Below the pieces are notes generated by a model. It was not told the origin of the DNA, ran no database searches, and was given only the letters and a program-made list of their open reading frames with translations. A stretch of DNA of 32,325 bases from Acidobacteriota bacterium (lineage in GTDB: Bacteria; Acidobacteriota; Terriglobia; Terriglobales; Acidobacteriaceae): positions 1 through 32,325 of the forward strand of contig JARLGI010000125.1 in NCBI GenBank assembly GCA_031296115.1. The letters are read 5' to 3'. The translations under genes were made by a program, and so were the position numbers. Every line of letters starts with the position of its first letter. The first letter of the stretch is position 1. Shown here in pieces: positions 7,592-13,919 of the stretch.

Positions 7592-8764
7592 TTAGAAGTT
7601 CTGTAGCTGCTGGCAGTAGCCATCGAAATTGCGCCGCACTTCCAGCATCGAATCTCCCCCAAACTTCTCCAGCGCACACCGCGCCAGCGTCAGGGCCACC
7701 ATGGCCTCCGCGGCCACTCCCGCCGCCGGCACGACACAGACGTCCGAACGTTCATAGGTCGCCTTCACCGGCTCGCGGCTGGAAAAATCCACCGAACCCA
7801 GCGGCCGTCGCAGGGTCGAAATCGGTTTCAGATAGCCGCGCACGCGAATGTCTTCACCGTTGGAAACTCCGCCTTCGAGCCCGCCGGCATGGTTTGAGAC
7901 CCGGGTAAACCCGGCGAAGGAGGCGCCGCGTTCGTACCCTATTTCATCATGTACAGTGGAGCCCAAGGAACTCGCCGCGCGGACCGCATCGCCAATCTCA
8001 ACCGCCTTCACCGCCTGTAATGACATCACGGCCGCTGCCAACTGTGCATCGAGCCGCTCATCCCAGTTCGCGTAGGTCCCCAAACCCGGCGGGACGTTAT
8101 GCGCGACAACTTCAAAGATGCCGCCGACTGAGTCGCCAGTTCGCAGCGCAAGATCGACTTGCTCCTTCATCTGCGCCTCCGTTGCCGGATCGGCACAGCT
8201 TAGCAGCACTTCGTCTTTAGCGGCGAGGGCGCTCAGCGAATCCCAGTTAACAGGCTTGTCGAGCCGCACGCTGCCCACCGCGCTCACATGGCTCAGCACC
8301 TCAATGCCGAGTTCGCGCAGAAGCAGCTTGGCTATGGCGCCAACCGCGACGCGAGCTGCTGACTCCCGGGCTGAGGCCCGCTCCAGCACATACCGCGACT
8401 CAGCGAAGTTGTACTTCACCGCGCCAGCCAAGTCGGCGTGACCCGGACGAGGAGAAGCCACTCGCTTGTGCTTCGCGAGGTCTCCTTCCTCGACCGGCAG
8501 CGCTTCGGTCCAGTTCTGCCAGTCCTTGTTGGCCAACAGCACGGCGATCGGCGAGCCGATGGTTTTGCCGTGCCGTATGCCGCTCAGGACGTGGGCGGAG
8601 TCACGCTCAATGCGCATGCGCCCGCCGCGGCCGTAGCCTTGTTGGCGGCGCCACAGTTCCCGGTCGACGAACTCGAGGTCCACTGCCAAACCGGCCGGCA
8701 TACCCGAGAGCAGCGCTACCAGCGCCTCTCCGTGCGACTCACCGGCGGTGGAAAATCTCAGCAT
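7592..8764 (-). CDS. aroC: Chorismate synthase
   Basis: Converts 5-enolpyruvylshikimate-3-phosphate to chorismate with reduced FMN, the last shared step of aromatic amino acid synthesis. The start was set at ATG 8764 (MLRFSTAGESHGEAL), which matches the family N-terminus; an upstream extension to 8863 is possible but unlike the family. The 390-residue product has GESHG at 8-12, RPGHADL at 106-112, and the C-terminal GGVSNGEDIRVRGYLKPIST and VDFSSREP segments. It heads the aroC-def-fmt-rsmB operon; joining aroC to this translation cluster is unusual in biochemical logic but the spacing is tight. Confidence 0.96.
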   Translation of the reverse strand: MLRFSTAGESHGEALVALLSGMPAGLAVDLEFVDRELWRRQQGYGRGGRMRIERDSAHVLSGIRHGKTIGSPIAVLLANKDWQNWTEALPVEEGDLAKHKRVASPRPGHADLAGAVKYNFAESRYVLERASARESAARVAVGAIAKLLLRELGIEVLSHVSAVGSVRLDKPVNWDSLSALAAKDEVLLSCADPATEAQMKEQVDLALRTGDSVGGIFEVVAHNVPPGLGTYANWDERLDAQLAAAVMSLQAVKAVEIGDAVRAASSLGSTVHDEIGYERGASFAGFTRVSNHAGGLEGGVSNGEDIRVRGYLKPISTLRRPLGSVDFSSREPVKATYERSDVCVVPAAGVAAEAMVALTLARCALEKFGGDSMLEVRRNFDGYCQQLQNF

Positions 8765-8774
8765 AGGAAGGGTG

Positions 8775-8780
8775 ATTGTA
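8775..8780 (-). promoter_or_regulatory. aroC operon -10 box
   Basis: TACAAT on the minus strand, 10 nt before ATG 8764, with no Shine-Dalgarno in between. The -35 region is not obvious. Confidence 0.45.
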
Positions 8781-8952
8781 GCTGATGTAGTTGCGGTTTC
8801 GCACTCAGGCGGTTGGCCTTTGGCCGTTCGCCGGCAAGTTGATGGCAAAGCGGAACGCTTCACGATTCACACTCTGGCAATGTAGTTAGTTGATGTTTAG
8901 CCCTGCGATGTGCGAAAGTGTGAACTCTGAACGAAAGAGGTTGGCTTCAAGA

Positions 8953-9420
8953 ATGGCCAAGAAGCTTAAAACGAAATCGTACGAAGAGGCGCTCGCCTGG
9001 TTTCGCAGCCACGGATTCGACGTCCTGGAAGCGCCTGGCGCCAGCAACCGCGTGTTCCTGAAGAAGTACACCGTCTCAGCTGCCATCGAGCGCACTGCCG
9101 ATGGCGAGGTACAGATCTTTGCTTATCCGGGCTACCTGATCAACGGCGAGATATCGAAGCTCACCGACCACGGTTACCAGAAAGTCCTGAAGACCAGCAA
9201 AGCCGAATATCCTGCGACCGTCGACCACCTGAAAGCACTGCACCAGTTCGCCGAGGAGCTTAAGGAAGGCGCTGGAGGCATCAGCCTCTACAACGAGGCC
9301 CTGGGCACAGTGAGCGAATCGTATATGTATGATCGCGTCCTTGACCGCGACCTGGCGCAGTCCGAACGCCCCAAGCGTCCCTGGCAAAGACCACCGGCGC
9401 CGTCCAAGCGTCCTGCCTGA
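8953..9420 (+). CDS. Conserved-looking hypothetical protein
   Basis: A 155-residue soluble protein, not recognised. It begins MAKKLKTKSYEEALAWF and has a compact alpha/beta region (DGEVQIFAYPGYLING, ISKLTDHGYQKVLKT), a helix (VDHLKALHQFAEELKEG), and a proline/arginine-rich C-terminal tail (ERPKRPWQRPPAPSKRPA) that looks disordered. It has no signal peptide. An in-frame upstream start at 8893 would add 20 residues (MFSPAMCESVNSERKR); ATG 8953 was preferred because the added segment looks non-native, although AAGAGG at 8935-8940 is 12 nt away. It is divergent from aroC, with both promoters in the 188-bp gap. Confidence 0.65.
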   Translation: MAKKLKTKSYEEALAWFRSHGFDVLEAPGASNRVFLKKYTVSAAIERTADGEVQIFAYPGYLINGEISKLTDHGYQKVLKTSKAEYPATVDHLKALHQFAEELKEGAGGISLYNEALGTVSESYMYDRVLDRDLAQSERPKRPWQRPPAPSKRPA

Positions 9421-9480
9421 CCGCGCATAAGTTCGGCCCGGGCCGCAGCTTTGCACCTGCTTCCCACATCCAAACAGCTA

Positions 9481-9508
9481 TTGACGGCACCGTTCAGGGG
9501 TGTAGAAT
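9481..9508 (+). promoter_or_regulatory. Promoter of the panB-panC operon
   Basis: TTGACG (9481-9486), 16-bp spacer, TAGAAT (9503-9508). This is one of the best sigma-70-type promoters in the window and predicts a leader of about 70 nt before the GTG start of panB. Confidence 0.7.
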
Positions 9509-9527
9509 CCACTCGTCCGTCACACTC

Positions 9528-9540
9528 CCACGTGACGTGG
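9528..9540. promoter_or_regulatory. Perfect palindrome in the panB leader
   Basis: CCACGT-G-ACGTGG, a 6-1-6 inverted repeat roughly 15-25 nt after the predicted transcription start. It could be an operator for a dimeric regulator; it is too short to prove a function. Confidence 0.35.
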
Positions 9541-9587
9541 CCAGAACAGGCGGTATCCGCGGACGCGGAGCTGCACTGGAGGACATC

Positions 9588-10475
9588 GTGAGCATTACCG
9601 CCGGCGACTTCCGCGCCAAGATCACTTCTTCCACTCTCCTCGACAGGAAACAGCACCACGAACGCATCACGTGTCTGACCGCCTACGACTACGCCAGCGC
9701 GCGTCTGGTGGACGAGGCTGGCATCGACATGATTCTGGTCGGCGACTCGCTCGGCATGGTGATGCTCGGTTACGAGAACACTTTGCCGGTCACCATGGCG
9801 GAAATGCTGCATCACACACGCGCGGTGCGACGCGGCGTGAAGCGCGCGTTTCTGGTCGCGGACATGCCGTTCGCTTCCTATCACGTCAGCCAGCGCGAGG
9901 CGCTGCGTAACGCGGCACGCTTCATCAAGGATGCGGGCGCCGAGGCCGTGAAGATCGAGGGCGGCGAGAAGCGTGCGCGGCTGGTCGCACGCATGGTCGA
10001 GGCCGAGATTCCGGTCGTCGGCCACATTGGCCTGACGCCGCAATCGTTGCATGCCATGGGCGGCTATAAAATCCAGGGCAAAACGCTGGCGGCGGTCGAG
10101 CAACTGATGCACGACGCGCTCGCCCTGGAACGCGCGGGCGCCTGCTGCGTCGTGTTGGAGGGTATTCCGCGCGAGGTCGCGGCCATGATTACCGCCGAGT
10201 TGGAAATCCCGACCATCGGCATCGGCGCCGGTCCGGACTGCGACGGCCAGGTGCTCGTCTTCCACGATCTGCTGGGGCTCACCTTTGCGCCGCCGGCCAA
10301 GTTCGTTCGCCGCTACGCGGACGTCGGCACGGTCATCAGCAATGCCGTACTCGCGTTCAAGGGCGACGTGAAGTCGCAAGCTTATCCGTCCGATGAGGAG
10401 TCGTACCACTTGCCGAAGGAGACGCTCGCCGCGTTGCAGTCGATTGCGCAACGCAAGCGGGCTGTGCAAGTGTAG
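9588..10475 (+). CDS. panB: 3-methyl-2-oxobutanoate hydroxymethyltransferase
   Basis: The first committed enzyme of pantothenate synthesis: it adds a hydroxymethyl group from 5,10-methylene-tetrahydrofolate to ketoisovalerate, giving ketopantoate. The start was placed at GTG 9588 because TGGAGG lies 5 nt upstream, giving 295 residues; a longer reading from 9537 has no Shine-Dalgarno. Family motifs are GDSLG at 52-56 (Asp53, Mg ligand), ADMPF at 91-95 (Asp92), VKIEGG at 121-126 (Lys122) and EGIP from 191. It is followed after 4 bp by a gene for an exported protein, then by panC. Confidence 0.96.
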   Translation: MSITAGDFRAKITSSTLLDRKQHHERITCLTAYDYASARLVDEAGIDMILVGDSLGMVMLGYENTLPVTMAEMLHHTRAVRRGVKRAFLVADMPFASYHVSQREALRNAARFIKDAGAEAVKIEGGEKRARLVARMVEAEIPVVGHIGLTPQSLHAMGGYKIQGKTLAAVEQLMHDALALERAGACCVVLEGIPREVAAMITAELEIPTIGIGAGPDCDGQVLVFHDLLGLTFAPPAKFVRRYADVGTVISNAVLAFKGDVKSQAYPSDEESYHLPKETLAALQSIAQRKRAVQV

Positions 10476-10479
10476 AGAC

Positions 10480-11106
10480 ATGCAGCTTTCTTGCCGGCGC
10501 GGCTTACTCATCGCGGCCGTGCTAAACCTTACGATCATGCTCGCGGCACAGACGCAGGCGCCTGCGCACAAATCCGCTGCCACCAAACGTTACTGTCATC
10601 CCGAAGTCAACTTCTGCTTCCAATATCCGGCCTCGTGGACGACCGTGGGCAAGATCTTCAACAGCAACGGCATTGTGGTTGCGCCTCCGCAGAAGCAGGA
10701 ACAATCGCTTTGGGACGCGGTTACGGTCGCGCTGGTGGTGCTTCCGCCGGAAGGCGACGAAGAGCCGCTCAACTTGAACGGCGTCATCGAGCAAGCGTCG
10801 ACTGCGCTGCGCCAGGAGGGCCAGAATTTCCAGACGCAGCAACGGCAAGAGCTGACGGTCGACCATAAGCCCGCGCAAATGATCAAGGTCGGCTATCACG
10901 AAAAAACGAACGATCGCGACTGGATCGAACAGCTCGTATTCATCGAAGGTCCGGATAATGAGATTTATTCCGTCGCCCTGAAATGCGCGCCACAGAATCT
11001 GGTGCGATTGGAGCCCGCGTTTAAGGGGATTCTCGCCAGTTGGAAGCTGCCGGAACCCGCGCCGCCGGAAGAAGAGAGCCCCGCCAAGCCCGCGCCGCCA
11101 CTTTGA
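10480..11106 (+). CDS. Exported protein of unknown function between panB and panC
   Basis: A 208-residue protein with a signal peptide (positive MQLSCRRG, hydrophobic LLIAAVLNLTIMLAAQ, probable cleavage near AQTQA). The mature domain has HPEVNFCFQYPASWTTVG followed by a beta-rich region, resembling PsbP/DcrB-type folds found in bacterial exported proteins; this is a fold-level resemblance only. Three cysteines (in YCHPEVNFCF and LKCAP) could form disulfides. The tail is proline-rich (PEPAPPEEESPAKPAPPL). It starts 4 bp after panB and ends 8 bp before the chosen panC start, so it is in the operon, but no link to pantothenate is evident. Confidence 0.75.
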   Translation: MQLSCRRGLLIAAVLNLTIMLAAQTQAPAHKSAATKRYCHPEVNFCFQYPASWTTVGKIFNSNGIVVAPPQKQEQSLWDAVTVALVVLPPEGDEEPLNLNGVIEQASTALRQEGQNFQTQQRQELTVDHKPAQMIKVGYHEKTNDRDWIEQLVFIEGPDNEIYSVALKCAPQNLVRLEPAFKGILASWKLPEPAPPEEESPAKPAPPL

Positions 11107-11114
11107 AAGCTCCC

Positions 11115-11969
11115 GTGAAGATCATCTCCACCATCGCAGAAATGAAGGCTGCCTGCCGCGAAGTTACGCGGGTCGGCAAGACACTGGGCTTCGTGCCTAC
11201 GATGGGCGCGCTGCATGAAGGTCACCTCTCGCTGGTGCGCGCCGCCAAATCGCGTTGCGACGTGGTTGCCGCCTCCATCTTCGTCAACCCGCTGCAATTC
11301 GGCCCGACGGAAGACCTCGCCAAATATCCGAGAACACTGGAGCACGACACCAAACTGCTCGACGAACTTGGCGTGGACCTGCTCTTTGCGCCCAGCGCTG
11401 ATGAGATGTATCCCAAGGGCGCGAAGACTTACGTCGAGGTTACAGGGCTTAGCGACAAGCTCGACGGCGCGGCGCGTCCCGGCCACTTTCGCGGAGTGGC
11501 AACCGTCGTGGCAAAGCTGCTCGAGATCGTCCGGCCCGATTGCGCTTTCTTCGGACAGAAGGACGCCGCGCAAGTCGCTGTGCTGCGAAAAATGGTCAGC
11601 GATCTCGACCTCGACGTCGAGATGGTGGTTTGTCCCATCGTGCGCGAGACAGATGGCCTCGCGATGAGCTCCCGCAACGCCTATCTCAACACCGAGCAGC
11701 GCCAGCAAGCGCTGGTACTGTATCGCTCGTTGATGCGGGTGCAGTCGGTCGCCGACCAGGGTGAGGGCGATGCCGCCCGACTGATCGAAATCGGTAAGCA
11801 GGTGATTGCCGAGGAGCCCTCCGCGAGGCTGGATTACTTCGCCGTCGTCGACCCTGACACGCTCGATCCGGTGGCCGACATCTCGCGCGGCGCGCTAGTC
11901 GCCGTCGCGGCTTACCTCGGCAGCACCAGGCTCATCGACAACATCCTGCGCATCCCACCCGGGCGCTAG
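11115..11969 (+). CDS. panC: Pantothenate synthetase
   Basis: Joins pantoate and beta-alanine using ATP. GTG 11115 (VKIISTIAEM) was chosen because it matches the usual MKII-TI-EM start and gives 284 residues, the usual length; TTG 11103 is an alternative, and a reading from 11040 would overlap the upstream gene heavily. Motifs: PTMGALHEGHLSL at 28-40 with the HxGH nucleotide-binding site, FVNPLQFGPTED at 56-67, HFRGVATVVAKLL, FGQKDAAQ and the KMSKS-like MSSRNAYL. panB is upstream in the same operon. panD, which supplies beta-alanine, is not in the window. Confidence 0.96.
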   Translation: MKIISTIAEMKAACREVTRVGKTLGFVPTMGALHEGHLSLVRAAKSRCDVVAASIFVNPLQFGPTEDLAKYPRTLEHDTKLLDELGVDLLFAPSADEMYPKGAKTYVEVTGLSDKLDGAARPGHFRGVATVVAKLLEIVRPDCAFFGQKDAAQVAVLRKMVSDLDLDVEMVVCPIVRETDGLAMSSRNAYLNTEQRQQALVLYRSLMRVQSVADQGEGDAARLIEIGKQVIAEEPSARLDYFAVVDPDTLDPVADISRGALVAVAAYLGSTRLIDNILRIPPGR

Positions 11970-12080
11970 AAGCAGCTCATTCCCAGAAAGCCTATTAACC
12001 AGTGGGTTACCACCCTCCCCCCTCCGCCCTACGTAGAATCAGCGGTTTGCGGCCGCGCCATCTGTAAGCGATTGATTAAC

Positions 12081-12125
12081 ATGGGCTTATTTGCAAGCGC
12101 AACATTTAGCAGGAGTTACGGGTGA
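12081..12125 (+). CDS. Possible 14-residue leader peptide
   Basis: ATG 12081 encodes MGLFASATFSRSYG and ends in a TGA that overlaps the GTG start of the next small ORF (GTGA, 12122-12125). An AT-rich stretch and a TAGAAT box (12034-12039) lie upstream. No family is recognised and no Shine-Dalgarno is evident for this ATG. The main support is the overlap arrangement, so this is speculative. Confidence 0.25.
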   Translation: MGLFASATFSRSYG

Positions 12126-12289
12126 ATTCGCACTCCCGGCATCCCTGCCCGCGTTCCCTCACTTATCAAAGATCTCAGTTCTCCTGGCACGAACTTGGAG
12201 AGTGGACGCTGGGTCCAACACTCCAACTTACGCCGGTCAGCAACGGCGTTCCAAGAAGATTCGACACTGAGGGGATTAAAGTTTTCTAA
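12122..12289 (+). CDS. Possible 55-residue small protein
   Basis: GTG 12122 has a well-placed Shine-Dalgarno (AGGAG, 12111-12115, 6 nt spacing). It encodes a 55-residue product starting VNSHSRHPCPRSLTYQRSQF and ending VSNGVPRRFDTEGIKVF. It is basic, has one cysteine and several Ser/Thr, and no signal or membrane segment. The stop overlaps that of the convergent glycosyltransferase gene (12286-12288). The product is not recognised and composition is not typical of conserved proteins here; it may also be a remnant. It fills most of the otherwise empty 11970-12285 interval. Confidence 0.3.
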   Translation: MNSHSRHPCPRSLTYQRSQFSWHELGEWTLGPTLQLTPVSNGVPRRFDTEGIKVF

Positions 12290-13725
12290 TCGTCCATTAA
12301 GGTCACTCGGGCTCTCTTCCTCCGCCCCGATATCCACGCCGCTCCTAGAACGAACACTACCGGGTAGCACTCCAGGGTATAGCGCGGCTCGGGATTTTCC
12401 AGCGTTCCCAGGAACGCCGAGCGCAGCACGACGAACAACAACATCAGCGCGAGATAGCGTGGGCGCGGCCCGCGCACTACGCCCATCACCGCGGCGAACA
12501 CGTACAGAAAGTTCAGCAAGCCCCAGGCAGTCGCGATCACCGAGTCGTGGGGGTCTTCGCTGAGTTCCCACCAGCGCGAGTTCAGCGGCAGCATCTCGGT
12601 GCGCGGCCGCAGCCACATGTCGGCGCTGCGCAGCAACGGGAGCCACATGTAATACCGCAGGGGATGGCTGCGGATGCGGTCATTGGCCAGAGCCTCGAAG
12701 CGCGCATTCAATTCCGGGCCAACAACGTGCACCTTCTTATAGTCGTCAAAAATCGCATACGTCTGCTGTCGCTGCTGCTCGCTGTCGAAGGCGCGCGACG
12801 GCAGCAGGCTGAGATCTGCGTCATCGCCGGGGACCTGCCAGTAAACCTCCTCAGTTGCTGTGTAATCGAGCGCCCAGGTCCGCATCCACTTATCGAAGCC
12901 GGACGGTACGAACTCGTCCGGATCGCTGGCGTAACGCGGCGCCAGCGGCTCAAACTTGTGGAAGCGGTGCCAGTTGCGGATGGTCCACGGCACCAGCGGA
13001 GCGACCGAAACCGCCAGTATCAGCGCTCCCGCCCAGAACAGCCGAACCCGTTCCGCCGGTTGCCGCCACATGCGCCACAGCAGGAACAATCCGATGGCCA
13101 CCAGCAGGATGCCGCCATCAGGACGAAGGAGCATCCCCGCCGAAACGGCCACCGCGCACCCCGTCCAGGCTGACCAACGCCGTCGTCCTTCGTCTAACGC
13201 TGTGAAGCCGGCGACGGCGCAATCCGACGCAACCGCAACGAAGAAGATGCTCAGCGTCTCCGCCAGCGGAGCGGCCGTGTAGTTGGCGGTGAACGGACAG
13301 AGGGCCGCCAGCAGGAACGCGAGGCGCGCCGCCCGACCAGAGACGGCCCGGCGCGCCAGGTCGGCAACGAAGAAGCAGCCGATGACGTCGATGACGATCT
13401 GGACAAGCAGCACGGCGTGGTAGTGCTCGCGTCCAAATACCACGAAGCAGGCGGCGAGAAATGCCGGGTAGCCCGGCAGCCGGATCCAGGTGGGAAGCGG
13501 GCCTTCGGCGTGGCTCAGGCCGTAGATTCCGTGGTCGAGCCAGTTGCGCGCGATGTCGCCGTAAATCAGCGAATCGCCGGTTATGTGAGGGAATCTAAAG
13601 TAGAAGAACAGCCGCAGGGCGAGTGTAGCCAAGCTGACCAGCAGGAAGTACTTCCGAGACTCCCGGAGCATGCGCCAGAACGGCGGTGGCTTCGTCCTCC
13701 CCAGCGAGTTGCGCTCCTGTTCCAC
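12286..13725 (-). CDS. Multi-spanning GT39/ArnT-like membrane glycosyltransferase
   Basis: A 479-residue integral membrane protein with about ten hydrophobic segments. The first periplasmic loop has GDSLIYGDIARNWLDHGIYG with Asp51 and Asp57, the acidic site of GT-C enzymes (PMT_2/GT39 group), which transfer sugars from polyprenyl-phosphate donors to proteins, lipids or glycans. WIRLPGYPAFLAA follows, also typical. The acceptor is unknown. The start is GTG 13725, 6 nt after a TATATT box, so the mRNA is probably leaderless. It is divergent from the large polysaccharide fusion gene, suggesting, but not proving, a shared cell-envelope role. Confidence 0.82.
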   Translation of the reverse strand: MEQERNSLGRTKPPPFWRMLRESRKYFLLVSLATLALRLFFYFRFPHITGDSLIYGDIARNWLDHGIYGLSHAEGPLPTWIRLPGYPAFLAACFVVFGREHYHAVLLVQIVIDVIGCFFVADLARRAVSGRAARLAFLLAALCPFTANYTAAPLAETLSIFFVAVASDCAVAGFTALDEGRRRWSAWTGCAVAVSAGMLLRPDGGILLVAIGLFLLWRMWRQPAERVRLFWAGALILAVSVAPLVPWTIRNWHRFHKFEPLAPRYASDPDEFVPSGFDKWMRTWALDYTATEEVYWQVPGDDADLSLLPSRAFDSEQQRQQTYAIFDDYKKVHVVGPELNARFEALANDRIRSHPLRYYMWLPLLRSADMWLRPRTEMLPLNSRWWELSEDPHDSVIATAWGLLNFLYVFAAVMGVVRGPRPRYLALMLLFVVLRSAFLGTLENPEPRYTLECYPVVFVLGAAWISGRRKRARVTLMDD

Positions 13726-13731
13726 GAGGCG

Positions 13732-13737
13732 AATATA
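13732..13737 (-). promoter_or_regulatory. -10 box of the GT39-like gene
   Basis: TATATT on the minus strand, followed by 6 nt and the GTG start codon at 13725. Transcription would begin at the start codon. Confidence 0.5.
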
Positions 13738-13749
13738 GCAGCTACTGCT

Positions 13750-13894
13750 GGGTAGAGCAGGCCTTCAGGCCTGCGTCAAAGGCCCATTTTCAGGCCGAGC
13801 CCCGTCGGGGCGACACAAGACGGATGTGTCGTGCCTACGGCACTCGGATCCCACGGAGGGCAGTGAAACGCTGGCCTGAAGGCCAGCTCTACCC
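13750..13894. repeat. Compound inverted-repeat element
   Basis: Outer arms 13750-13771 and 13873-13894 are 22 bp and complementary with one mismatch; each carries the inner palindrome GGCCTgaAGGCC-type sequence. Inside are three small hairpins: CCCC-GTC-GGGG (13800-13810), CGACACA-N7-TGTGTCG (13811-13831) and GTGCC-TAC-GGCAC (13831-13843). This resembles dispersed intergenic repeats of acidobacterial genomes. It lies between two divergent genes, and the probable -10 of the fusion gene (TACGAT, 13901-13906) starts just outside its right arm. Confidence 0.8.
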
Positions 13895-13919
13895 AAGTGC
13901 TACGATAAATTGGCTTCCA

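Noticed and set aside
9288..10586. A 432-codon minus-strand ORF over panB
   Set aside because: Antisense of panB, whose motifs are complete; no family features.
12116..12646. A 176-codon minus-strand ORF crossing the end of the GT39-like gene
   Set aside because: It reads the GT39 gene in another frame; composition is shadow-like.
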